A stretch of 42,968 nt of DNA from Nitratireductor sp. (GTDB lineage Bacteria > Pseudomonadota > Alphaproteobacteria > Rhizobiales > Rhizobiaceae): contig JAFMHL010000036.1 of the NCBI GenBank assembly GCA_017854535.1, forward strand, positions 1-42,968, read 5' to 3'. The notes below the pieces were generated by a model. That model saw nothing but the letters and a program-made list of their open reading frames with translations, ran no database searches and was not told the origin of the DNA. The position numbers and the translations under genes are program-made. Positions 26,006-34,620 of this stretch are shown in pieces (within the stretch, counting starts at the first letter, position 1; every line of letters begins with the position of its first letter).

Positions 26006-27574
26006 TTATTGTGCGTTGGGTTTTGCCTCATCAAGCAATTTTTGTGTAGTCACATAATCCGTTTTACCAGAACCCAAAACTGGAATTTCGGCTACTTTCA
26101 CGATGAGATTGGGCACCATCAATTCTGTGTAGCCTTGATCCCTAGTAGCCCTTATCAATTCTTCCTTTGCTGCATTTCCGTGTGTGGTGACAAGAACAAT
26201 CTTCTCGCCGCGACGTTTGTCCGGCACAGAAACAACCGCATGGTTTTCTTCCGGCCAAAGCGAGCTGGCCATCATCTCAATCGCGCCTAACGAAACCATC
26301 TCTCCTGCTATTTTTGCAAACCGTTTCGCACGACCCTTAATGGTCACATTGCCAGCTCCATCCATATCAACAATATCGCCTGAATCATGCCAACCATCGC
26401 CAAGTGGCTGCAAGTCACCGGGGCGATCATGGGTCATATAGCCAAGCATGACATTGGGCCCTCGAACCCAAAGCCTCCCACCTGCATCAATCCCGTCGAC
26501 AGGCTCAAGCCGGTGTTCAATACCAGGTAATAACTTGCCCACTGATCCAGGCATGTTTTCATCGGGCGTGTTCACAGCAACGACAGGCGCTGCTTCCGTC
26601 ATGCCAAAGCCTTCCAAAACAAGCGTATCGAAGCGGGTTTTCCAGGTTTCTCGTGTCTCGTGTTTCACTGCTTCAGCGCCCGCCACTACCATGCGTAGGG
26701 TCGCGAAATCGCTGTCTTTCGCCGTTCTTGCATAACCCGTTAAAAAGGTATCGGTTCCAAAGAGGATCGTGGGTTTGGATTTGGCAATGGCTTGGGGAAT
26801 GATCTTGAGGTGAAGCGGCGAGGGATAAAGATATAATCGAGCACCAAACAACAATGGCAGGATCATTCCACCTGTTAAGCCAAAGGAATGAAAAACGGGC
26901 AGTACATTGAACAATTTATCTTCTGGGCCAAAATGTATCCGTTGTCCCACCTGCGCACAGTTTGAAAGGATATTTTGATGCGATAGCACCACGCCTTTTG
27001 GAAAGCCCTCTGAGCCGGAAGTGTAAAGCACCAGGGCAGGCGCTTTTGGATCCGTCTTTTCTATCGCCTGTTTGCTGAATATTGCTGATAGTAATTTCTC
27101 ATACCATGTGAATTGCGGAAGAATATCTTCTAACCAGAAAAACTTTAGGCCAGCATCGCCCAATGCTTTTTGCATTTCTTGCAATTCAGCTTTTTCGATG
27201 AACTGGCGTGAGGCAATGATGGTTGTTGCTTTCACGGTTTTGCAAGCAGAGACGACAGTTGAGGGTCCTGCAGTATAGTTCAACATAGCGGGGATACGTC
27301 CGGCCGACTGAAGGCCTAGAAACGCGCTGACAACGGCATTGGCGTTGGGTAGCAACACAGCAACGATCTCGCCTTTTTTGGTGATTTTGGCGAAGCGTTT
27401 ACCTAGCAGCCGTGCTCCAATTAATATGCGTCCGTAAGAGAACTTCCCGCCTACTGCATCTTCCAGAATAATGTCTTTGGAACCATATTTCCGAGCCGCC
27501 CCTACAAAAGCTTCAAAGATCGACTGGCCTTCAAACTGCGATTGAAAACTCGCCTTGCGCGTATCCTTTGCCAT
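26006..27574 (-). CDS. AMP-binding acyl-CoA/acyl-ACP synthetase, Aas-like
   Basis: A 522-aa ANL-family adenylate-forming enzyme. Motifs: LVLYTSGSEGFPKGVVLSHQ (P-loop), PVFHSFGLTGG, EGFGMTEAAPVVAVNTPDEN (A5), and WHDSGDIVDMDGAGNVTIKG (A7) then RAKRFAKIAGEMVSLGAIE. The combination of GPNVMLGYM, AKRFAKIAGEMVSLGAIE and VPNLIVKVAEIPVLGSGKTD resembles the synthetase half of Aas (acyl-ACP synthetase/acylglycerophosphoethanolamine acyltransferase). The acyltransferase half is absent, so it may activate fatty acids for lipid recycling. The substrate is not certain. It is monocistronic by position. Confidence 0.85.
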   Translation of the reverse strand: MAKDTRKASFQSQFEGQSIFEAFVGAARKYGSKDIILEDAVGGKFSYGRILIGARLLGKRFAKITKKGEIVAVLLPNANAVVSAFLGLQSAGRIPAMLNYTAGPSTVVSACKTVKATTIIASRQFIEKAELQEMQKALGDAGLKFFWLEDILPQFTWYEKLLSAIFSKQAIEKTDPKAPALVLYTSGSEGFPKGVVLSHQNILSNCAQVGQRIHFGPEDKLFNVLPVFHSFGLTGGMILPLLFGARLYLYPSPLHLKIIPQAIAKSKPTILFGTDTFLTGYARTAKDSDFATLRMVVAGAEAVKHETRETWKTRFDTLVLEGFGMTEAAPVVAVNTPDENMPGSVGKLLPGIEHRLEPVDGIDAGGRLWVRGPNVMLGYMTHDRPGDLQPLGDGWHDSGDIVDMDGAGNVTIKGRAKRFAKIAGEMVSLGAIEMMASSLWPEENHAVVSVPDKRRGEKIVLVTTHGNAAKEELIRATRDQGYTELMVPNLIVKVAEIPVLGSGKTDYVTTQKLLDEAKPNAQ

Positions 27575-27755
27575 CTTGCCCTCCCAAGCAATTCACATGG
27601 AATAATCTTGGCAGGGAAAGCAGGCGAAGGGAAGGGGGAGAGGATAGCTATGAGAACGCGAACGCGGCCACACTGAGCACCACGAAGAATAGCTTACTCG
27701 CAATCAGGCGCTGCATTTTTCCAAGCGTTTCTGCTTTCAACTTTGTTAAAACAAA

Positions 27756-28388
27756 TTGCGTAGAAATATCTTAGAAAATTGTAAAATAGGGAATGTTCAA
27801 TTGAAGATTATTTTCTTTGTCACAATGATAGCAGGCGCAATCCTTGGATTGGGAGAACTTGCTTACTCCAAATATTTTGCGGGCGAAAAACTTATCGAAG
27901 GTGTTTTGTTTGATGCAGATAACACAAATGTTGGTGTTGAATTTACAGTTTCCCAGACAGACCTGCCGGTTCGTATAAATCTAACGGCTTATGGTTGGCT
28001 AGATTTCATAAATGTTCAGCCGATTGGACGGATGGAATTTTCAAATGGCAAGGCTGGAGAAGGTGATATCAAGCTTGAGCATTTCATTATAGATGAGGAA
28101 AATGTTCTCTCTAAAGCCTCTGTGGGCTCAACAACTGCACGTTTGAATCTTAAAGATTATTATTTGCGATCATATCAATGTATTTTATTTGATACAGCCA
28201 CACCCGGCTTTTGGATCATCAAGGGCAAGCCAATTGAAGAAAATGACTTCAAATTTCAGACTGTCGAAGGAACAATTATTATAAAATCAAAGGCAATTAA
28301 TTGGTATCTAGCGGGCTCGGGATTGCTTTTCATGCTCCTAGGCATGATCGGATTTATTGCAACAATGAAAGCAGATGATAGAGATTAA
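27756..28388 (+). CDS. AT-rich hypothetical membrane protein
   Basis: About 195-210 aa. The start is uncertain: TTG 27756, or TTG 27801 (MKIIFFVTMIAGAILGLGEL) shortly after a GGGA. The topology is one N-terminal helix, a soluble beta-rich middle (VGVEFTVSQTDLPVRINLTA; TARLNLKDYYLRSYQCILFD), and one C-terminal helix (INWYLAGSGLLFMLLGMIGF). Most of the protein would face the periplasm. I recognise no family. Its composition is visibly more AT-rich than neighbouring genes, which suggests recent acquisition. Confidence 0.65.
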   Translation: MRRNILENCKIGNVQLKIIFFVTMIAGAILGLGELAYSKYFAGEKLIEGVLFDADNTNVGVEFTVSQTDLPVRINLTAYGWLDFINVQPIGRMEFSNGKAGEGDIKLEHFIIDEENVLSKASVGSTTARLNLKDYYLRSYQCILFDTATPGFWIIKGKPIEENDFKFQTVEGTIIIKSKAINWYLAGSGLLFMLLGMIGFIATMKADDRD

Positions 28389-28470
28389 TCCAAATAATAC
28401 GCGCTTTTTGTCTCGATGAATAAGAAAGAAAAGTGCTGATATCGATTGATAGCTGAGCTAAAACTAGCCC

Positions 28471-29190
28471 CTAAACCCACTTACCAGACTTGACATCGAA
28501 CAAACTGCCATTTTGGCTGGTGGCCTCTGATGCAAGAGGGATAAGCGCTTCGACTACTTCTGAGGGATGCGGCAGCGTTGAAGGGTCTTCGCCGGGCATC
28601 GCTTGGGCGCGCATGGCAGTACGGGTGGCGCCCGGATTGAACATATTGATTTTAAGATTGGTGCTGGCGCTTTCATTGGCCCAAGTTTTGCCAAGGGCTT
28701 CAAGCGCGGCTTTGGAAATCGAATAGCCGCCCCAAAAAGGTTTGCAGGATTGGGCAGCACCCGAACTCATCAAGATGACTCGGCCTGCAGTAGATGCTTT
28801 CAAAAGCGGGTCAAGCGACCGGGCCAAGCGCCAATTTGCGGTGACATTGATCGCCATGACTTTATCGAACTCTTTTGGATCAATATGACCTAGCGGAGAA
28901 AGACCACCCAATATGCCAGCGTTGGCCAGAAAAATATCCAGCCTTCCCCAGCGCTCATCAATGCTCGCACCAAGCCGGTCCAGTGCATCAAAATCCATAA
29001 GGTCCAGGGGAACCAATGTTGCGCTGCCACCAGCTTTTTGGATAGCATCATCAAGGTCTTCAAGACCGCCAACGGTTTTAGCCAGCGCGATCACATGAGC
29101 GCCCTCACGCGCGAATGCAAGAGCTGCATAATAGCCAATACCACGCGATGCGCCGGTTACCAAGGCGATTTTGCCGTTTAAATTACCCAT
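28471..29190 (-). CDS. Short-chain dehydrogenase/reductase (SDR)
   Basis: A 239-aa classical SDR. Cofactor motif TGASRGIGYYAALAFAREGA (TGxxxGxG), NAG in FLANAGILGG, and catalytic Ser-Tyr-Lys: Ser in VILMSSGAAQ and the YSISK pair in GGYSISKAALEALGKTWA. The loop FNPGATRTAMRAQAMPGEDP follows. Substrate is unknown. In Rhizobiales a gene of this kind usually follows purF, as it does here (58 bp downstream), so it belongs to the conserved dnaB-alr-radA-cvpA-purF-SDR block rather than to an accessory region. Confidence 0.9.
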   Translation of the reverse strand: MGNLNGKIALVTGASRGIGYYAALAFAREGAHVIALAKTVGGLEDLDDAIQKAGGSATLVPLDLMDFDALDRLGASIDERWGRLDIFLANAGILGGLSPLGHIDPKEFDKVMAINVTANWRLARSLDPLLKASTAGRVILMSSGAAQSCKPFWGGYSISKAALEALGKTWANESASTNLKINMFNPGATRTAMRAQAMPGEDPSTLPHPSEVVEALIPLASEATSQNGSLFDVKSGKWV

Positions 29191-29248
29191 GATGAATTCT
29201 GCTTCCTGGAACTGAAGTTGATTTCAAATTCACAATTCAAACCGTGAT

Positions 29249-30730
29249 TTATCGACCCTGGCGCTCAGCCAACAATGCCAATTTGTGGACTTTCCCGCCC
29301 TCGCTTTGATCGGTCAAAGTGGTAGGATATTCGTTCGAGAAACAGGCATCACAGAACTGCGGCACTTTTTGATTGCGCGCTGTTTCGCCAGCAGCCCGAT
29401 ATAAACCGTCAAGAGAAATGAAAGCGAGGCTATCGACCTTGATAAAGCTTGCCATCTCCTCAACCTTCATGCGCGAGGCTAGCAGTTTTTGACGCTCTGG
29501 CGTATCAACGCCGTAAAAGCAGGGCGAGCGCGTTGGTGGGCTAGCAATTCGCATATGAACTTCTGCTGCGCCTGCATCGCGAACCATTTGCACGATTTTC
29601 TGGGATGTCGTTCCGCGCACGATTGAATCGTCCACCAAAACCACTTTTTTACCTTCAATCATTTTGCGGTTGGCATTATGTTTGAGTTTCACACCCATAT
29701 GACGGATCGAATCCGTTGGCTGGATAAAGGTTCGGCCCACATAGTGGTTACGAATAATGCCCAGCTCAAAAGGAATGTTGGCCCCTTGCGCATAACCGAT
29801 CGCGGCAGGAACGCCAGAGTCAGGAACCGGCACCACAATATCTGCATTGGCGGGCGCTTCATTGGCCAGCTCAACACCAATCTGTTTTCTAACATCGTAT
29901 ACATTCTTGCCGCCTAGTACTGAGTCAGGACGGGCAAAATACACATATTCAAAAATACAAAAACGGCTCGGTTGTTGTTCAAACGGATGCGAGGACTCCA
30001 AGCCATTGTCGGAAATGATAATCAACTCGCCGGGCTCAACATCGCGTACAAATCTCGCGCCAATAATATCTAGCGCACAGGTTTCAGATGCCATGATATA
30101 AGCACCGTCCAGATCACCCAATACCAGCGGGCGAATGCCCAGCGGATCACGGCAGCCAATCAGCTTTTTGTTGGTAATCCCGACGATGGAATATCCGCCT
30201 TCCAGTCGACGCAAAGCGTCCACCAGTTTCTCTTGAAAACTGGTGGATTTACCCGTCGCTATAAGATGAAGAATAACCTCGGTATCGGATGTTGATTGGA
30301 ATATTGAACCGCCACGCTGCAATTCACGGCGAAGCGTTTCCGCATTGGTCAAGTTTCCATTATGAGCGACGGCAAAACCGCCTTCTGCAAATTCAGCAAA
30401 GAAGGGTTGCACATTGCGCATTTCATCGCCGCCCGTCGTCGAATAACGGTTGTGGCCGATAGCGCGGTTTCCTTTTAGACGCTCTAGAACATCTGGCTTG
30501 GTAAATGTATCGCCAATCAGGCCGCGGTGACGCTCAGCAAAAAACTGTTTTCCGTCATAGCTGACGATACCGGCAGCTTCTTGGCCGCGATGCTGCAAAG
30601 AGTGCAGACCAAGCGTGGTTAGGGCAGCCGCATCCTGATGACCAAAAATTCCAAATACGCCGCATTCCTCATGCAGCTTATCCCCTTCGTCATAACAGTC
30701 GTCGGGATCATGAGAAAATTCGAAGGACAT
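29249..30730 (-). CDS. purF: Amidophosphoribosyltransferase
   Basis: A 493-aa enzyme of normal length that makes phosphoribosylamine from PRPP and glutamine, the first step of purine synthesis. A short leader precedes the catalytic Cys in EECGVFGIFGHQDAAAL (about residue 23), exposed after propeptide removal. The glutaminase domain includes SLQHRGQEAAGI and GHNRYSTTG; the PRPP-binding motif is KVVLVDDSIVRGTTSQKIV (about 365). Further typical sequence: RNHYVGRTFIQP. It is preceded by cvpA with 24 bp between, consistent with the usual cvpA-purF operon. Confidence 0.96.
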   Translation of the reverse strand: MSFEFSHDPDDCYDEGDKLHEECGVFGIFGHQDAAALTTLGLHSLQHRGQEAAGIVSYDGKQFFAERHRGLIGDTFTKPDVLERLKGNRAIGHNRYSTTGGDEMRNVQPFFAEFAEGGFAVAHNGNLTNAETLRRELQRGGSIFQSTSDTEVILHLIATGKSTSFQEKLVDALRRLEGGYSIVGITNKKLIGCRDPLGIRPLVLGDLDGAYIMASETCALDIIGARFVRDVEPGELIIISDNGLESSHPFEQQPSRFCIFEYVYFARPDSVLGGKNVYDVRKQIGVELANEAPANADIVVPVPDSGVPAAIGYAQGANIPFELGIIRNHYVGRTFIQPTDSIRHMGVKLKHNANRKMIEGKKVVLVDDSIVRGTTSQKIVQMVRDAGAAEVHMRIASPPTRSPCFYGVDTPERQKLLASRMKVEEMASFIKVDSLAFISLDGLYRAAGETARNQKVPQFCDACFSNEYPTTLTDQSEGGKVHKLALLAERQGR

Positions 30731-30754
30731 CTGCCTTCTCCATATCGGTTGAAG

Positions 30755-31306
30755 TTACGTTTTTTGCTCAGGCTCGTCTGCCAGGTCTTTTGGCTTCAGA
30801 CGGTCAATAATGGATTTTTCAGGGTCATCCGGCAACAGTTGAACAATGCCTTCACCAATGGATTCCAGCATTGGTTTTGATTTAGCGTTCGCGACCCAGC
30901 CTGGCTGATTGGTCGGCATCAGCCAGTTGAAAAACATCAATCCGACAACGATCAGTAGCGCTCCACGAACCGCGCCAAATACAAAACCAAGGGTTCTATC
31001 CAAAGGACCGATTTTACTGTCGACGATGAAGTCAGCGATTTTCATGGTGATCAAGCTGACAATGATCAGGGTGATTATGAAAATTACGGCTGCCGCCGCA
31101 ATGTCGCCGATGGTCTCGCTGGAAGAAATTGCCTGGGTATAAGAGAAGGCCAAAGGGGACAGCTTTTTATAAAAATACAAGGCTGCAAGTGCCGCGACAC
31201 CCCAAGAAGCAACTGAAAGAACTTCCCGCGAAAAGCCGCGAATCATTGCCAACAATCCCGATACCAGCATCAAGCCGATTAATATGCCGTCGAATAAGGT
31301 AATCAT
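30755..31306 (-). CDS. cvpA: CvpA family membrane protein
   Basis: I choose ATG 31306 (MITLFDGILIGLMLVSGLLA), which has GAGG 6 bases upstream; the frame extends to 31345 without such a site. This gives 183 aa. Four hydrophobic helices (about 5-25, 30-50, 65-90, 105-130) and LDRTLGFVFGAVRGALLIVV are typical of CvpA. The C-terminus is polar (DPEKSIIDRLKPKDLADEPE). Family knowledge: CvpA was found through colicin V production and affects envelope functions; its mechanism is unknown. It lies just upstream of purF on the same strand. Confidence 0.9.
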   Translation of the reverse strand: MITLFDGILIGLMLVSGLLAMIRGFSREVLSVASWGVAALAALYFYKKLSPLAFSYTQAISSSETIGDIAAAAVIFIITLIIVSLITMKIADFIVDSKIGPLDRTLGFVFGAVRGALLIVVGLMFFNWLMPTNQPGWVANAKSKPMLESIGEGIVQLLPDDPEKSIIDRLKPKDLADEPEQKT

Positions 31307-31541
31307 GGTGTCCTCAATGCGCCGTCGATCAGAGTAAGGTCTCAAAAAGTGCTAACTGACTAGCCTTCCAATACCCAATATTTCACTCTTCGATTTATCT
31401 TGGCCTCAAATTGCCCGTAAGAGCCAAACCCATAGCCGCAATAGGAGCAAAAAATCAATCACGAATGCCACATTTCACGATTTTCTTGTGTAAGCGTGTT
31501 TTTGGGCAACTACCCAATTTTGGCACTATATGCGCCAAAAC

Positions 31542-32993
31542 CTATTCCCGATCTTCAGGATTATGTGGGTTTTTCGCCTTACCAGCCTTTGCCAATATGC
31601 GCGCTACCAGGTCGGCCAGTTCCGAGATCTCCACCAATTCGAGATTTGCTTCAATCTTCGCCTGATCTTTTTTCGATTTTGGCGCAGCAGAACCTTTTGG
31701 CAAGATTGCCCGGCCAAAGCCAAGTTTCTCAGCCTCTTTCAGGCGCGATGGACCATGGGAAACCGGACGGGTTGCACCCGAAAGGCTGATTTCACCAAAA
31801 TATACACTTTGATCCGGCAAAGAGACGCCGCATAGAGAGGATACCAATGCAGCTGCAACGGCTAAATCCGCTGCTGGTTCAGAAATCCGATAGCCACCCG
31901 CAACATTTAGATAAACATCATGTTGCCCAAGCTTAACCCCACAATGGGCTTCCAGAACCGCCAGCACCATGGAAAGACGCGCTGAGTCCCAGCCAATGAC
32001 TGCACGGCGAGGCGTGCCAAGGGTAGACGGTGCCACCAAAGCCTGAATCTCGACCAGTACAGGCCGCGTCCCTTCCATGCCGGCAAACACAGCCGCACCC
32101 GGCGAATTTGCATTGCGCTCGCCCAAAAACAATTCTGACGGATTGGCAACTTCGCGCAATCCTCCATCGCTCATTTCAAACACACCGATTTCATCGGTAG
32201 GGCCGAAGCGGTTTTTCACCGTGCGCAAAATTCGGAAGTGATGACCGCCTTCACCTTCAAAATACAAAACCGCATCGACCATATGTTCCACGACCCGCGG
32301 CCCGGCAATTTGTCCGTCTTTGGTGACATGTCCAACCAGAACCAAAACAGTGCCATGCTTTTTCGCATAGCGGATCATCGCCTGAACGGACATGCGTACC
32401 TGTGTCACCGAGCCCGGCGCTGATTCAGCCTGATCGGTCCAAAGGGTTTGTATGGAGTCGATAATCAAGAGGGCAGGCGGCTCACCGCTGCGTAATGTAG
32501 CCAGAATATTCTCAACGCTGGTCTCTGCCGCAAGGCCGATATTTTCTTCAACAGCATCCAATCGCCGCGCACGCAAGCGAACCTGCGCCACAGCCTCTTC
32601 GCCGGAAACATAAATGACCCGATGGCCTTGTTTAGCGAGCGAAGCTGCCGTTTGCGTCAATAAGGTAGATTTGCCGATGCCAGGATCACCCCCCACCAAA
32701 AGCGCTGAACCGGGCACAAATCCGCCGCCCGTTACGCGATCAAATTCTGCCATGCCTGTTGCAATGCGCGGCGCTTCATCGATCTCTCCTGCCAGCGCTA
32801 CCAGTTCAACCACATGGCCCGATTGCATTTTGCGGGCACCAGGCGCAGCGCCTACGCCGCTCTCGGCGCGTTCTTCAACCATCGTATTCCACTGGTTGCA
32901 GCCTTCACATTTGCCGGACCAGCGCGGCGCAACCGAATCGCAGTTCTGACAGATGAATTGAGATTTGTTTTTTGCCAAAGGAGAGTTCCACAT
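31542..32993 (-). CDS. radA: DNA repair protein RadA
   Basis: A 483-aa protein. The N-terminal C4 zinc finger is FICQNCDSVAPRWSGKCEGC (about residues 14-33). The RecA-like ATPase has Walker A GGDPGIGKSTLL and Walker B LLIIDSIQT, and the RadA-specific KNRFG motif is in RTVKNRFGPTDEIGVFEM. The C-terminal Lon-protease-like domain (ETHC-like EAHCGVKLGQHDVYLNVAGG, RISEPAADLAVAAAL) lacks protease catalysis as usual. It processes recombination intermediates by branch migration. Start: ATG 32993 as given, or TTG 32975 (MAKNKSQFICQNC), which matches the common family N-terminus. Confidence 0.95.
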   Translation of the reverse strand: MWNSPLAKNKSQFICQNCDSVAPRWSGKCEGCNQWNTMVEERAESGVGAAPGARKMQSGHVVELVALAGEIDEAPRIATGMAEFDRVTGGGFVPGSALLVGGDPGIGKSTLLTQTAASLAKQGHRVIYVSGEEAVAQVRLRARRLDAVEENIGLAAETSVENILATLRSGEPPALLIIDSIQTLWTDQAESAPGSVTQVRMSVQAMIRYAKKHGTVLVLVGHVTKDGQIAGPRVVEHMVDAVLYFEGEGGHHFRILRTVKNRFGPTDEIGVFEMSDGGLREVANPSELFLGERNANSPGAAVFAGMEGTRPVLVEIQALVAPSTLGTPRRAVIGWDSARLSMVLAVLEAHCGVKLGQHDVYLNVAGGYRISEPAADLAVAAALVSSLCGVSLPDQSVYFGEISLSGATRPVSHGPSRLKEAEKLGFGRAILPKGSAAPKSKKDQAKIEANLELVEISELADLVARILAKAGKAKNPHNPEDRE

Positions 32994-33124
32994 CCATTAG
33001 TGTTTCTGTTTTGTTCTATTTGATATTTATTGCCTTAGCAAGAGCCAAGCCGGCCGACTGGCAATTTGAACATATTTCTAAGGAATGGGTGGACAACCAC
33101 CAGGAAAACATTGGAGTAAAAACG

Positions 33125-33682
33125 ATGCGTGTATTGTATAAAATTTTGGCGGCTTACTTGTTTCTTTGCGGTTCAGCGGTTGCCAGCTTGGGGCAGGAAA
33201 TGACCATCGATAATTTCAATTCCAATCCGCAGAACAACTGGCGCTTTTTCGCCGATACAGTCATGGGCGGTGTGTCTTCCGGCAAAGTTGAGTTCAAGTC
33301 AGAGGGCGGCAAAGCATTTGCGCAAATGACGGGCAAAGTCAGCACGGCTAATAATGGCGGCTTCATTCAGATAAGACGCGATTTATCTGTTTCGCCATCA
33401 GCAGATGCAAATGGTATCCGGCTCATGGTGCGCGGCAACAGCCAGCGTTATTATATCCATCTGCGAACATCCGGCACATTGCTGCCTTGGCAATATTATC
33501 AGGCTGGTTTTAATGTGACGCCCCAATGGCGCGAAGTGAAACTGCCACTCACATCTTTCAAGGCATCATGCAGCATGTTGCGCGAAACACCAAAGGCAAC
33601 CAGCTTGAAATCCGTAGCTGTTGTCGCCTTTGGCAAAGATTATGATGCTGATATACAGGTGCGCGAGATCGGGTTTTATTGA
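33125..33682 (+). CDS. CIA30-family (complex I intermediate-associated protein 30-like) exported protein
   Basis: ATG 33125 follows a GGAG and starts a signal peptide (MRVLYKILAAYLFLCGSAVA), giving 185 aa; the frame is open to 32972 but that part has no matching features. The mature part is a CIA30 beta-sandwich: WRFFADTVMGGVSSGKVEF (the hallmark D-x-V-M-G-G-x-S), GGFIQIRRDLS, and LPLTSFKAS near the end. Many bacterial CIA30 proteins have no known link to complex I. With a signal peptide it is probably periplasmic. It is divergent from radA. Confidence 0.85.
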   Translation: MRVLYKILAAYLFLCGSAVASLGQEMTIDNFNSNPQNNWRFFADTVMGGVSSGKVEFKSEGGKAFAQMTGKVSTANNGGFIQIRRDLSVSPSADANGIRLMVRGNSQRYYIHLRTSGTLLPWQYYQAGFNVTPQWREVKLPLTSFKASCSMLRETPKATSLKSVAVVAFGKDYDADIQVREIGFY

Positions 33683-33687
33683 CCTGA

Positions 33688-34035
33688 CTATTCTATGGTT
33701 TTTGTTTTCCTTGCGCCCAACAACAGCTCGTCAATAGTATTGGCTCGCCCCGCGACGACAAACAAATAGACAGCAAAGAAAAGCATGCCGGCTACTGATG
33801 CGACCAATCCAAGTGCAATCCCTGCGCCAGAAAAGTCATGACGCCAGGCAATCCATAATCCTGAAAGCATCAGGTAAAGTGCAAAGTCTAGATTGAATTG
33901 TCCATTCCAAGTGAACGCCAGTAAATTGCCGACGAAAATCGGAACAAGGTTCCACCCATCATTGCTGATTGCAACGATTGTATATGTTAAGATTAAAACG
34001 AAAAAAATGGCGGATATAGCTTTTAAAAAGTGCAT
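33688..34035 (-). CDS. Hypothetical membrane protein, 115 aa
   Basis: Three to four hydrophobic segments: MHFLKAISAIFFVLILTYTI, FVGNLLAFTWNGQFNLDFAL, and GIALGLVASVAGMLFFAVYL. The C-terminus is charged (DELLLGARKTKTIE). I recognise no named family. It is downstream of a second membrane protein on the same strand (55 bp), so the pair is probably one operon under the divergent XRE-type regulator. Its stop lies 5 bp from that of the convergent CIA30 gene. Confidence 0.65.
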   Translation of the reverse strand: MHFLKAISAIFFVLILTYTIVAISNDGWNLVPIFVGNLLAFTWNGQFNLDFALYLMLSGLWIAWRHDFSGAGIALGLVASVAGMLFFAVYLFVVAGRANTIDELLLGARKTKTIE

Positions 34036-34090
34036 GAATTGTTTCCTTCAAAGTTGATGTGTAAAATTCAGATCTTAGGGTTTGCAAAGG

Positions 34091-34522
34091 TTACCTTGTT
34101 ACGTCTGGCGTTGCGGGTTTCCACAATGGACCGACTGCAATCATAAGAACGAGGATATTGAAAAAAGCATTGGATAGGTTTCCCGAAGCGATCGACCCTG
34201 CACTATCGAGGACAAACCAAGCGATTAGTCCAACAAGAATACTCTTTCTCACTCCTTCAGGGGCATGGTCATAAACCCAATGTGAAAGGCACCAAATCAA
34301 TACGCCCCATCCAAGCAAAAAACCGCCCGTGAGTGCAGAAAGAAACATCGTGGTCGGTGAGGAAAAACTTTGCGCACCATCCATAGGCCAGCTTAGAATA
34401 TCAAGAGTCAGACGAGCTGGTTCAGAAGTCGCAGCCATCGTTCCCAGGAAAAATACCGGTCCGAATGACCCTACAACTACTGCAGTTATCTTCAACCAGA
34501 ATTTATGAAATGCGTGAGACAT
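34091..34522 (-). CDS. Hypothetical membrane protein, 143 aa
   Basis: ATG 34522 (MSHAFHKFWLKITAVVVGSF) is preceded by a strong GGGAGG site, so I prefer it to the upstream ATG at 34543. Four hydrophobic helices are visible: ITAVVVGSFGPVFFLGTM, MFLSALTGGFLLGWGVLIW, ILVGLIAWFVLDSAGSIASG and FNILVLMIAVGPLW. It looks like a small integral membrane protein of unknown function. It is divergent from the XRE/MmyB regulator with a palindrome in the shared gap, which suggests control by that regulator. Confidence 0.7.
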   Translation of the reverse strand: MSHAFHKFWLKITAVVVGSFGPVFFLGTMAATSEPARLTLDILSWPMDGAQSFSSPTTMFLSALTGGFLLGWGVLIWCLSHWVYDHAPEGVRKSILVGLIAWFVLDSAGSIASGNLSNAFFNILVLMIAVGPLWKPATPDVTR

Positions 34523-34571
34523 GATTTTCCTCCCTTTTCGCAAAACTAAGTTGTGTAAGGAATGAAAACAA

Positions 34572-34586
34572 TTACCTGGGAGGTAA
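34572..34586. promoter_or_regulatory. Palindrome in the divergent gap, candidate XRE operator
   Basis: TTACCTGGGAGGTAA is a 6+3+6 perfect dyad between the divergent membrane-protein gene and the XRE/MmyB regulator. A related AGGTTACCT occurs at about 34088-34096, overlapping the end of the membrane-protein gene. Regulatory role is inferred from position and symmetry. Confidence 0.5.
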
Positions 34587-34620
34587 CTGACTAGCGGTTA
34601 TTTTTCAGCTAAGCTTTGCC

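Noticed and set aside
27649-27715. Short hydrophobic peptide MQRLIASKLFFVVLSVAAFA on the minus strand before the acyl synthetase
   Set aside because: Only 22 residues from its ATG, with no clear partner or conserved context; looks like a chance signal-like frame.
31525-31560. Resemblance of the 3' end region of radA to that of the RND gene (about 20530-20560), sharing AACCTATTCC and CTTCAGG
   Set aside because: Short and interrupted match across coding ends and flanks; no hairpin or shared context, most likely coincidence.
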